A stretch of 64,000 nt of DNA, taken from positions 1,397,384-1,461,383 of the forward strand of contig JAAGOF010000088.1 of assembly GCA_010645155.1 (NCBI GenBank). The letters are read 5' to 3'. Positions within the stretch are counted from its first letter, which is position 1; each line of letters starts with the position of its first letter. The notes under the pieces were generated by a model that worked only from the letters and a program-made list of their open reading frames with translations, was not told where the DNA came from and made no database searches. The translations under genes and the position numbers were made by a program. This DNA comes from Tigriopus japonicus. Lineage: Eukaryota; Arthropoda; Copepoda; Harpacticoida; Harpacticidae. Shown in pieces: positions 12,401 through 24,400 of the stretch.

Positions 12401-15400
12401 AGAGTGCAAGAAAAGTGTCGTGGTTCCCCTCGAATGTAGTAGAATTACACTGTTTTGGCTCGAGTTTTAGAAGCGGTCAAACAATTTCCACTGTAACGTT
12501 ATTTATTTGGACAAAAGTGAGCTTTTTCCACTTGCATACTGGATCGAGCATGGACTCGCTAACAAATGCAAAAACGCGAGGACAATATTTATGGGGGTTG
12601 TCCAGACGAAATCCAATTTCCTGTACTCCACTGAACACCCATAAAAATGAATGAGTATGATTTACATAGTAAAGCTGTCCACGTACATATCTACACTAGA
12701 ACGTATATGTGTGTACGATGTAGATGGAACAGGTTTATATAACCTGGCACTCCCCTGAAACTGGCATGCTGAGGCATTAATATTGCCTAGGAAGGATTAT
12801 GAAACCACGACGTTGTACCGTAGATGAAAAAAGGGCTCAAACACACCTTGTTTTCCTGGATTAACGTCGTCACTCATAAATTACCTCCAAGTTCGCAAAA
12901 AGCCAGACTTCCCAAATGCGTCGGAGTTTACCGATCCTTGTTCAAAGAACAATGGGCACACCTTTGAAATTCGAGCTCTCATCAGCATCTAGTCAAAAAC
13001 CGGACTGATTTTCGTTTCGATTCATTTGGAAGAGGAGGAGGAGGATGAACATGAATTTCAATCCAATCTAGTTTTTCGGTTTCCACTAGTTTCATGCCGA
13101 GCGAATGTTTTGAAATCTGCAGCCTACCCCAAATCGGCAAAGATAGAAATGATCTAGAATAAGAAAATCACCGCATCGTGTGAAACCCGTTTGTGACCCT
13201 AAGATTTGTTTAACGATGTCACTTTGAATCGCGGTTAACCTTTTTTATTATTAATATCTGCTGACCATTCGGATGCTCAAACCGGTCATTTTTGTTTACT
13301 CAAGACATTTTGTTCCTGAATTGGGCTTCGATTTTTGCTGAATCTTATCTTGGCAAAGAACTACAGTAGCGTTACGTGAACCGTTCAAAGCCACTCTTAA
13401 CCTTAAAATCTTAACGGGATATCCAAAAGTCTCCAAGGTAGGGCCTTTTTCGAGGTATTGGCACGAGTTTGACCTTGATTTGGTTCCAAAGACCACTGCT
13501 GAGTGGGAAATGTGCAATCGATTGTCACGGTGACTACCCTTGACTCATTCGTTCCTGGGAGCTTCTCCTAGAAAGTGTGCCCTAATTTTGAAAGCTGACG
13601 ACGAGTATCATTCGGGTCCACAATATTAGTCATGGAACAAGTAGTGGGGACGAGTCAATTTGGAACACGAGTTGTGGGAATCCTTCCTCTGAGGTTTGTT
13701 GGTGTTCGGTCGCTTCAAAGTCAACTTGCATTCAGTTCATGATTGAGGCTTCATCTCGTTCCATCCAGTGTGTACTTTTGCATATTATGCAATAAAAAAA
13801 AGATCCTAGTGAAACTTGAATCAAGTGACATTGGCAGTCAAGAGGATTATGTTCGACAGAATGAAGCTCCTGAGTGTGATTCCTCGAATCTATTCGTTTT
13901 CGAGTTTGTCCAAGATTCAGGTGAGTCCACGATCTTTGGAGAAAAGTACCAAGACTAATAGCATACGTACGAGGTGTAGTATGCTTGTACCCCAACATCT
14001 GAGGTGTTAGGTTTGATGAATGGATGCTGCCAAACCTGAAATTGAAACGCCAACGATTCGCGTCCCTAAAGCTCTGATTACTCAAACGTGTTCTGAGGGA
14101 GATTCCGTAAGATCGGCTTTCAGACTAAAAATGAAACGTAGCAAAAAGAAATATTACTCGCAGTTTGATAGTTAAATCGCCAATTACTTGTATTTTTTAA
14201 AGAACATGTCGTTTGTTAACTCTTCCACCTTATTTACATTGCACAAGGATGTTGTACTATAATAGACATGTGCTCGCTTCAAGTTCAAAGCATACACATA
14301 TTTGATGCTTTGTCATTCTCCAAGTCCTATGGGATAAACCTGTTCAGGAAGACTGAATAATCCCAGGATTGAACACTTAGCATCGGTTTCTTAGCACTTT
14401 GACGTGATCTTCCTTGACCTTGGGGGTTCCAATATCCCGAAAGAAAGTCCTTTTCGAGGGCGGAAGTGGAAATGTACAGCAAAGTGAACTTGTGGTGCAG
14501 ACAATTAGGGTGCCTTAATGTTTCAGTCCTTTGAGTCTTCCGTTCAATTGACTCTAGTCACTCAGTGTGGTCTCTTGTTTTTCTTTACTCTCTTAGAGTG
14601 TTCAAGGCGAAGGCGCAGATCGAGATCTTTACTCGGATGAAGACGAGGACTTTTCCAGTGCCGAAGAAGGATCAGACTCTGAACCAATGCTGGACGATAT
14701 TCCACCTAGTAGTCGTCGGTTCCGCAAACCTGGACGTGTTGGAACCAAGGGGATCATGTCGGCCAATTCTGCTGCAGCCGTGCGACAACGAAATCTCAAG
14801 CAGAAATTCGTGGCTTTGCTCAAGAAGTTCAAGGTGACCGATCCGGATGAGTTGGAACACGAGCGAGTCAGTTTGGATCAAAAATTGTCAGGTAAGACTC
14901 AACAATGGGGAATGCAAGACGGGGGAAAAATGAGCGAGTCATGCCTCGTCATCTAAAAGCTTTTGGAGGAAATAGTCGAAAGCCAATTTTGGGGATAAAG
15001 AGAGAACAGACTGGGGGGATGGACCAAAGGAGTACCCCCATTTCCATGATTAATCTTGGAACACTGAAGAGGTGGGCCAAAGTAATGCTCTTAGCGTGTG
15101 GTAGAGAAACCGTGGTGGCTTTTGAATTCTCGAGAGGAATGGAAGAGACAGGGAATGAGCCGAATTGAAACTTGCCAGAGATTTCTTTATGAGCCAAAGT
15201 TTGCGATATATCCATCTCCCTAAATCCCCAGTGGAACTTTGGAACAGGATGATCCATGCAGCATGACTGAAGATAAAGTTTTTCTCACGCTTATCCTTCC
15301 TTGGAACCTCCCCTCCATAAACTAGTGTTCCTCGACAATGGCTCAATGCAGAGCCATCACGGGAGAAAGGGTCTGAAATGTCCACTTCCTTTTTTCCAGA

Positions 15401-18400
15401 GTGGGTCCCTTTCTTTTACTTTCTATTAAAAAAGTTGAAGATTCACGCTGGCTAATCAAAAATGAGATCTCGAAATTCTTCACTTCAGCATCAGCTTGTT
15501 GGAAATCTACCCCAGATATTTCAATTCCAACGCTTTTATTACATGATGAATAGTACAAAAGGAGGCGCGCTTTTGCAGCCCTTGCAATGATAAATGCAAT
15601 ACTCTTTACAATGTATTTATGGGAAACTACGTAGAGCGAGGGACATTTGCAAGTCAAAAAAGTGGAACTGGAACCACCAACAATGTAAATGGTACAAAAA
15701 AGGCGATGAACAGCGAGGAGCACTATCGACAGTTTTATGTTTCCGTTCCGCAGAGCTCACCTCATATTTTTGCGTGTTTCAACCTGAATATCTTTCTACA
15801 TGAACAAGACCCATCTCATCCATATTTGATTACCTCTAACTCGAGCGAATTCCGAGCGAGCTCAACTTGTAAAATATTGCCCAGAACCTGGAACTGCATC
15901 AAATTCAAATTCGAAATCGCTAGGGATGTTTCTGCGAACTTTTCTTTCTTTTGTGTTATTAACCTAATTATGTTGGTTCAAGCATCATTTGCTGAAAAAT
16001 GCAGTCAACGTTTGTCATCGGTTGGACTTTTTGAAGCAAAAGGGGCAATGGCAAATGATGTCAATTTAAGAGAATGATGAGCGTTGCCAATTTGGTCTTT
16101 TCTTGCAAAAGGCGCAAATTGCACTTCTTTTCTTGCCAAGCTTACCAAGAACAGTGGCAAAAGTGAAGAGGAAAGAAAAAAAAACTCATGTACTGTGTGT
16201 GAAATAAGAATGGTGTGGCGACCCTGTCGCATCTTTTTTAACAGGGTTGCCATTTTGTTCTTTTCTTAAGGAAGGATCAAGGACACGCCGAGAATCATAG
16301 GATTTGTTGACTGACGTGAAAAGCGTGATTTTGTTGCAAATCTCTAGTGCAGGAAAGAGGGCCCTTTTTATGACCTGAACAGTGGTGATCGTGGCCTTCT
16401 GTTGCCCATAAACAAGGGCAAAATTGGTTTTATCGAGTAATGGGCTTGCCGGAAATATTGCCGAGTCTGCGCCAATCCAGTTGTCAGATGGAACAGATTT
16501 TGGTTCAGATTGAGCTTTCTCGAAGAAAAGTAAAAGAAACTTGAAAGGGAAAAGAACCTCCCGAACTTTTCTGTTCTCCATGCACCTTAATCAAAATGTC
16601 GTGTCCTCCCAAAGACCTTGAGAAAAACCAATTTGGCGTGATTTCTGGCTGTGAGCTCTGGCCCTCTCTTTCTCTGACATTCGTTTTCCACAATTTATGA
16701 ATGTGAATTGCATCTTGTCAACAGAACAGATCCAAATTTGTTCATACGAAGGCATCGTCAATCTTGAAGAGAGAAACCTTACGAGGCAACATTTTCGATT
16801 AGTTTACTGTAATAGGATATCGTTGGACGAAAATATCATTATGATATTCCAATTATTGAATGCAGTACACTTCATTGGAAAAGATGCTGCTGAATCAAGT
16901 TATTCCTAAAATGTGTTCAGGTGATTATCAATGTATTGGGATTATTATTTTTACTGTTTAAAGGCCTATTTTCCTTGATCTGAACTTGATTTGTCAATGG
17001 GACTGCTGATCCTCCAAAGCAAATGAGTGTCAGACCCAGACCTCAGTGCCACGATGGCAAAGTATGGAATCCCGTTCCAAGTTGTGCCAAATTTCCCATC
17101 CCTTCGAGAGCTTTTTGAAAGGTCCACTCTCTGAAATATGAGCCTTGGCAAGCTCCAAGTGCTTATCTCTAATGAGTAAAATTGGCAAAGGAATGAAAAT
17201 TGAACGATTTTCCGCTCGAGTTCGTTCTCCATCGGAAAAGGAACAATTCAAAAGCTGACTTCCGAAACTGAAGAACACACCCGATATCAATCTCTTTCTT
17301 CTCTTTGTAGAAGGTACTGTGGACCCTGCCGAAATCGAGGATCTCTTCGAGCAACTGGAAGATTTCAGTGACTCGGGACCGGATGTGGATACGATCAGTA
17401 TTGGCTCCACTCCGAAGCCATCGCTCAAGCCGTTCTTCTGTTCCAGCAAGAACTTGTTGAATGAAGCCAGGGTGGCTGTCAACGAAATCTCACTCCGTAA
17501 GTGTGTTTGTGTGTGTATGTTCTGTAAAGATGGCTACTCTAACGAGCGCAGTACGCGTTCCATACATAAATCAATTAGGACTTGACTTGTGCATGCTCCT
17601 TATTAGTCCCTTCCATGCATGGATCTGGTGGGAATTAATATCACGACCCGACTAATTTAATGTGACGAGACAGGACGAACACGTGGAATACAAGTTACCT
17701 TGCGTCCAATTTAAAAATGAAAACCCAACTACTACTTGGATGTACGGTGTCAAGTTGCGGCTGATTATGGGTAGCAATGATTTTATCTCCATGTGGCCTT
17801 GGGAACGTGATATTCTCTTCTTCATTCAACGAGAGCCCTTCATGAATTCCCCAATAACACCAACGAGTTCGTGTTTTGCCCTCCATTTATTTTCCACATC
17901 CCGATTCTCCAGAATTAGACTACTCATCGGGAAAGAATGCCCTCCCCAAACTAGTGTACATACTAGTACGTGGCAGACCCACGCTATGTTTCCTGTTTGT
18001 TTTTTTTCGTAACTCTTGGATTATTTCTCGGTCAGGAATTTCTCAAAGACACTTAGAGCTCTTCTTGCCATCAAAAGGGTTACCTTAACTAATGGTCCAG
18101 AATTCAAGGTTACCGCAACTTCAGTCTGATACGAGTCGACTTTTGTTCTTGCAATAGAACCGTTACTGATGATGTGTTTCGAGTTGTCGCTTCATACCTG
18201 ATTAATAGATGACATCCATCCAAAATGTCATGGCCATTTTAGTGATGAAACATGCTTTGGCATGCAATGTGCTTTATGGAAAATACTATCGGGAATTAGT
18301 CAGGACATTTCCGTTGGGCCTGCCTGCTCTTCCTTTCCTTGTGTTCAATGAACATATGACTACGTAAGGTTGGCATAGTTTGTTAGCGGAGAATGAAAAA

Positions 18401-21400
18401 TCTCCTTTCCTCTCCTTCTCATTTGTGACTGTCTTAGTTGAGAGGCGTGTTCCACTCAGAGACGGAAAAGACAAAAAGGGCACAAATTCCGAAGTGGGTT
18501 GGAACTTGTTGGGATAGGACTGCGCGACTAATACATATATGTCTTGGTTTTACACGTGTCCATGAGGACTGGATGCAAGGAAAAGCGACGTCTCTTGGCA
18601 CATTGGGATCGCAAACAAGGCATTAGCAACACATACATGTGTTGTTGTCTGGCAAGCTAAGAGGGTCAGAATTTATGGTCCTCTGATTTTATTGTGTTCC
18701 GCTTGAGTCTTGAGCGAGAAACGGGGTCACCTTGGCCGGTTTGTCCATGTCTGCTTTAATGAGTCTAGTTGGGCCAATTTATGACCTTTATGGTTCCATC
18801 TTCGCCATTGCGTGTCCGTTTCACTTCACATGAGAGGAGTCGTTTCCAAAGTTCAAGATGGCTCCATTTACGTTGAGTCTAGGGATCAATCGCAGTTGGG
18901 TCAGCGATCATAAAAATGCCAATGTGTCGTGGTTGTTTCTTTTGTCATTGGCAATAAACGTGTTTCCAAGCGAAGACCAACTTACGTCTCGGGGGTCATT
19001 CATTGGGGGTCCTAAAAATCGGTCCATCCACATACCCGATGGAAAGCTGTCAATTCAGCATCCACTTTTATTGTGTCAGAGCTCGCGTTGTACTATTAAC
19101 GTACAGTGGTTCCAGAGAGAGTGGCGTGGGAATGTCGGAAAAAATGTACAATACCAACAGGATCCGTGCTCGAAGTGAACTTCTCCACGGAATGTGTCTC
19201 GAGTTGGTCCAATGTTCCATTTTAAGGAATTCCAAAGCGTTCTCTATTGAACCCATCGAACTAAACACGCACGATCAAGTTGGTAGCCAATATCAAGCCA
19301 ACTCTCGTGTCGTGAGGGAAGGCTAACTTTTTTTTCGTCTTTCAAATTTCAAAGTCCGATCCAGGGGATAAAACCGTTCCCTCAAAGTTATTGCTAAATT
19401 GAAATTTGGAAGTTTTACATTGTCTTTTGAGGAACAGTTCCTCGTTGGCTCTCCATCGGCAATAGACATGCTTGGAGAAAAGCTTTTCCAAGTGCGTTTT
19501 TTTGCTTCTTTGCTGCTTTTTTACTTCTACTTTGTGTTGCTTGATCAGGTGGAATTAATCGTTCCTTGTATGCAACCTTGAGCAGTTTTGTTCCAGATGC
19601 AGTTTCCATTTGGGTTGTCCATATCGAGGGTTCTGTACCCAGACCTCTGCTATGCATTAATTAAAAATTCTCTCCTGTGCCATTTTCTGACTTCAAAAGC
19701 TCCAAAGGATATTTACTTTGGCAGAGATGCAATTTCCAGTCCCTTTTGGGTTGATATTCCCATTGGAGTAGTGTTGTCCCTGTTTTGTAGGATCGTCTTC
19801 TTGCTTGTATTATTAGGCAATATCAAGGAAAGCGATCTATCCACTTGATGTGTGAGAGCATGTTGCTTGCTACCAGTATCAATTTGAAGCTCTCGAAGGA
19901 CGTGGAAGAGCGTTTCTCCTCATGATGATGATGATGACGACGAAGACGACGACGAAGAGCTTCCAGACTCTTTGTAAAATGATCCTCAGTAGGTAGCTAT
20001 TTGTCCTTGAGAAGTCGGTGGATCGCTAAGGAAAGGCAATTCCTCGTGAAGACAAAAATTGGAACGCTCGGAAGAAGGCACGTGGATGAGTACACTAGAT
20101 AGTCAGCAAGGCCGAAGTTGGTCTGGTAATGAGACTCCCACTTTTTCCGATCTCTTTGAAGACGAAAAGGAAGGTTTCTGGATCGACGTCTACGAAATAA
20201 ACTCAGATGCCAGAGCACTCAATTCAGATTGACAGTGTTGTGTTGGGATTCCGAGCTCACATTTGGATTTGCAATTTCCAATTCAAGTGGGGGAGAGAGA
20301 GAGAGAGAAAGAAAGAATGAATGTGACTGGGCTTTTGCCTATAATTGGGGAAAATGTTAGTTTCCTCCAAAAGAAAAGCCAGGTTTTTGCAAAAGGTTGC
20401 TGTTATGGAAGAGCTGAATGCACACATTTCTTTAAAGGTCAATTGTGATTGTACCACCTCCATCTAAAACGGTTCCTTGCGTAATGTCAAATCAATGCTG
20501 ATGCTCATATTATTCGTGCCTTCAAATGGTGGGACCTGCTTTCAAGGTCCAAGTGGACCCTGAAAGTTGCCCATATTTGTGGTATTGAATGAATATGACC
20601 GACCTCGTCAAGGCCAAGGCCAAGACGATATGATGGTCAATCAAGGGATATTGTTACTTCTGAGTGCTTTTGCCTCTCCGTTCTCTCTGGAATTGGCTTC
20701 CAATCAAATGGCAGCCCTCTTTGGACCAACTTGAACCCTCACTTTTCCTGATTGTCCACCCACATTCTGTCCTCACATGAGACTGAGGAAACAGTTCCGG
20801 TTGGTTTTTCCATGCCATTTCCTTGACCACTCTTGGTAGAAGCTATCTATCCACTATTCCTTGCATTTTTTTTATAAAAGGTCGTCCTTTTGTTCTTGTT
20901 GGCTTCCTTGGTTTTCCTGCATGCGCCTTTCTTTTCATTACAGACCAGGACTCTGCAAATTTAGCGACTTCTGGCCCAACTATTGCGGGGTCGGGGTCGG
21001 GATCCGTTGGGGGCCCATTTGGATCCCTCACTATGACTCTTGGTAACCCAACAGGTGAGCCTTTACTAGCTACCTTTCTTGACATCCTGTTCAAAGATTA
21101 CCCACACCCTCTTAGTAGTTTTAATCTGAATAGATTTGATGGGTTTTCTAAGTAATTGGAAGTTCATTCAGAGTTTTCTCCATTGTGTTCCAGATCAAGG
21201 CGGCAACACCAATTCCAATAGTGGAGTGGGCGGATCCCATGGAACAACAGGAGGTGGAGGAGGTGGGACCATTGGGACAGGAGGCGGGATGGGCAGTGAT
21301 CGTCTCAGTGATGACAGTTCAAAAGAGGCAGTGTCGGATTCGCATCCCGAAACGCTCACCGATCCCGAGTTTTCGGATCCCCAGATGATGACGTCATCAC

Positions 21401-24400
21401 CTCCACAATCTGGCGATGAATTGCGTCTCCGAGAAAAGGTAATGAAATGCTCCAGGAGGGCGTTTGGGGATACTGAAACCCAAATGAAATGGCCCGTCAA
21501 GGACCCAATTTCAAATGCTCCCTCGTTTTCTCCTTACCCCTTTCTATCTCTCTCTTGAGTTCTTGGCAAGAGCGATATGAATTTTTATGGAGATGAATGC
21601 TCATTTTCTAGACCTCCAGTAGCGGAGAGAACCGCCGAAGTCGTCTCTTTGCCAAAGAGAAACGAGGCGAAGGATCGTTTTCGCTGAAACAACAGAAGAT
21701 TGTCTCGTCTTCGGCCTCGTCTGCCGCCCTGATGGCCAATGATATGAACCATTCTTCGAATCCCACGGCCAGTTTGAGCTCGACCACGATGGCCTCGATC
21801 TCGAATGCCATGCCGCCTCATCCGATTCGCATTGAACGAATGAATTCGCAGCAAGACACCGCCAGTGTAAGTAATCACGCATTGGAGAGTGCTTTAACCA
21901 TTGATCGAATCTTCAGAAGCGGGTTCCACATCCTTGCAAATGGAGAGGGCTTCAATATGAATAGGCTGTTTCCCATACTACAGCTGCCAATTGTGAGATT
22001 TCATGCCAAAGTCTGGGTTTTGGGTTTGATTGGTTGTTCCAATTCTACTAACGCCATAATGAGACGACTTTGTATTGCGATGATTTCACAACTAGTCCGA
22101 AATTGCCTTACTGATCCATCCTGAATAACCTCGTTCCCATTATATCAAGGCCCCGTTTTAGCACAATTTCCTAAGAAGTGAGATTACACCCATGTTTTCG
22201 GCCTTTTTGGCTGTCGACTCGTAAACGCGACCAAACTTTATGAAAGAGAGCCATTATTCAAGACTTAGAGAGAGCTTTCGCGACATGATTTGTGGTTGAA
22301 TAATCGTTTTAAAGAGACCAACCGCTTAATGTAGCGAAATTTAATCGAATCTCACAACGGCAATGGGACAATCTCTCCGAGCTAAGAAAGTTACTAACTC
22401 GTTCCATGTTCGGTAATCGATTCACTGCTTTCGGTTTGTCACTACTGGTTCCAAGTTTTCTGATTAATGGTTGAAGGTAGAGAAAAGAAGATATCTGGCA
22501 CAAACTTAAGACAAGTCAGTAATTCCATTGTGGTTGGAAAGATGATAACAAAAGTAGACGACGGAACCTGATCCTTGAAGGTTAGGTTCTTGGAACCATA
22601 TTGTGATGGTCTTCTCTTCATTGTTTCCACTTGATTCATTCCTTGCGATTTAGGAACCCAATGGATCATGCCTACTAATGGCTCGATCTAGTCACGATCT
22701 CAAACCTTTTCGTTCATGTGAAGAGAGGAGGAACACCGTGGAACCTAATCTCCCTGAAACGTCATAATGGAACGGAAAAGTAATACCCCGCCCAATGAGA
22801 CCTTCACTTTTTAGCCACCACCCGGTGCCTGACCCTGATTCGTGCCGTTGAAGGCCATTTCATTTAGGCGAGAAACCGGCAAATCACCAAATTATGGCCT
22901 TTTTTTCCTCGTCTCTACCTCTTGGGGCTTTTTATTAGCGATTCTTATGGCCCCCCAACGCAATTACGGTTGATGTGAGACTTTGAGGCTTCTTGGTATT
23001 TACGTATGTGGGCCTTTTTCCGATCAAGACGAAAGTGGACCCATTGCTAGATGACCAATAAGGGTCTTGAAGTGCCAAAAAAATGAAGAAATCGCTGTTT
23101 ATCTTGGAGAAAGAAGGCTGCTCTTAAAGAGGATCCTCAAACAAAAGAGGAAAACTTTTTTGAGGGCTCAAGTGATCAAGAAAGAGAGGCGGAGCTTCTG
23201 TAACCCTTGTGACTGAACTTTGGCCCTCAGGTTAACGACATCAACCAAATCTGTAGTTTTTTCCTGCTTTTCCCGTTACTAAAACAAAAGAGACCCTTTT
23301 TATACTGGTTGAAGTGACGTTTTAGCGCACGCGTTTTATGTTTCTATTCAGTCTTTGGGAAGACCTTTGGAGTTGTCTAGTGCTTTCATTGCAAATGGTT
23401 GATGTATGTGTTGATAGAGTGGTGCAACTTTGGAGATAAGAGCTAGAATCAATCCCTAGATTTCTGTGCTCCAATGGAAGTCGTTAAAAGTTGGCCTGGT
23501 ATCATGGAATACCTCCCAAAAACTCTGGACAACATCATCAGCCACATCATCACCATCACCACGGATCAATGAGTTCAAGAACAAGGCCCCTTCGATGATC
23601 CTCCTCCTCCTCGTTCGTTTTCGAGATCGATTCGTTCAAGCAAATCCAGTGAACGACGACGAAGGAAGTGTGAGAAGGAAGATAAAAAGAAACACAATTT
23701 GTTTGATGGGCACGTTTATGGTCGAAAATAGTTTCACCCGGATCTCTCCACACGGGCAAGTCCCTTTTACGACGACCATGATAGAACAGGGAGATTGAAA
23801 TTGTGCCATTCCCTCGGACGAGAACGGTTCCTCAAACACTCTTCGTTGGGTCCATTCATTGTTTGCCCAAAAGGAACGAGGACAACGTCCGAAAGAGCCT
23901 TAAAGTTTTCAAAACACTCTTTAAGACACATGTTCTAACTCTAGCAAAACTAACCTTATACCATTTCCGGGTTGAATGATGCCTAAAACAACCTCTGTTG
24001 GTCCAAACTGAAATCCTTTCAAATTAGAGGAAAACTCGACTCCTCTCAAGATCCCTAACATAGTGTTGTTGATTTGCTTGAGAGTATGGGTGTGGTCGTG
24101 GATATTGATGTAGACTCCCTTCCCGTTTCAGCCTCGCAAAGTGCTCTTGGAGCAACTGAGCCGCGTTCTTCCCAGTGATGCTAATGCATTGCCGGATCAG
24201 ATCTTTCTGGCCAACACCTGTGATCGACAAGGCGCCCATTTGGCGACCAAACTCGCCGAATGTGGCAAAAGAGTCATATGTACGGCTGGGCCAGCCGATG
24301 TCAAGGCTACGCTGACTTGTTTGGTGGCCAAGATCCAGAAGTTTTGCAATACCAAAACCGAATCTCCGCCTTCGGTGAAGGTCGTGTTGATCGGTTCAGA

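Larger units (their letters stand above)
17497..20943 (+). other. PACS intron 7 (3.4 kb)
   Basis: No nested gene is supported. The donor region is TG-rich (GTAAGTGTGTTTGTGTGTG). Simple repeats at 19,922-19,958 and 20,291-20,316 are listed separately. Confidence 0.6.

Noticed and set aside
12670..12730. TACATA/TATGTG-rich possible hairpin in PACS intron 5
   Set aside because: Pairing is broken and low in complexity, so it is not convincing as a miRNA precursor or element end.
13816..13921. Possible extra PACS exon ending before a GTGAGT donor
   Set aside because: Exons 5 and 6 already join in phase with the family order intact, and the translated piece has no PACS similarity.
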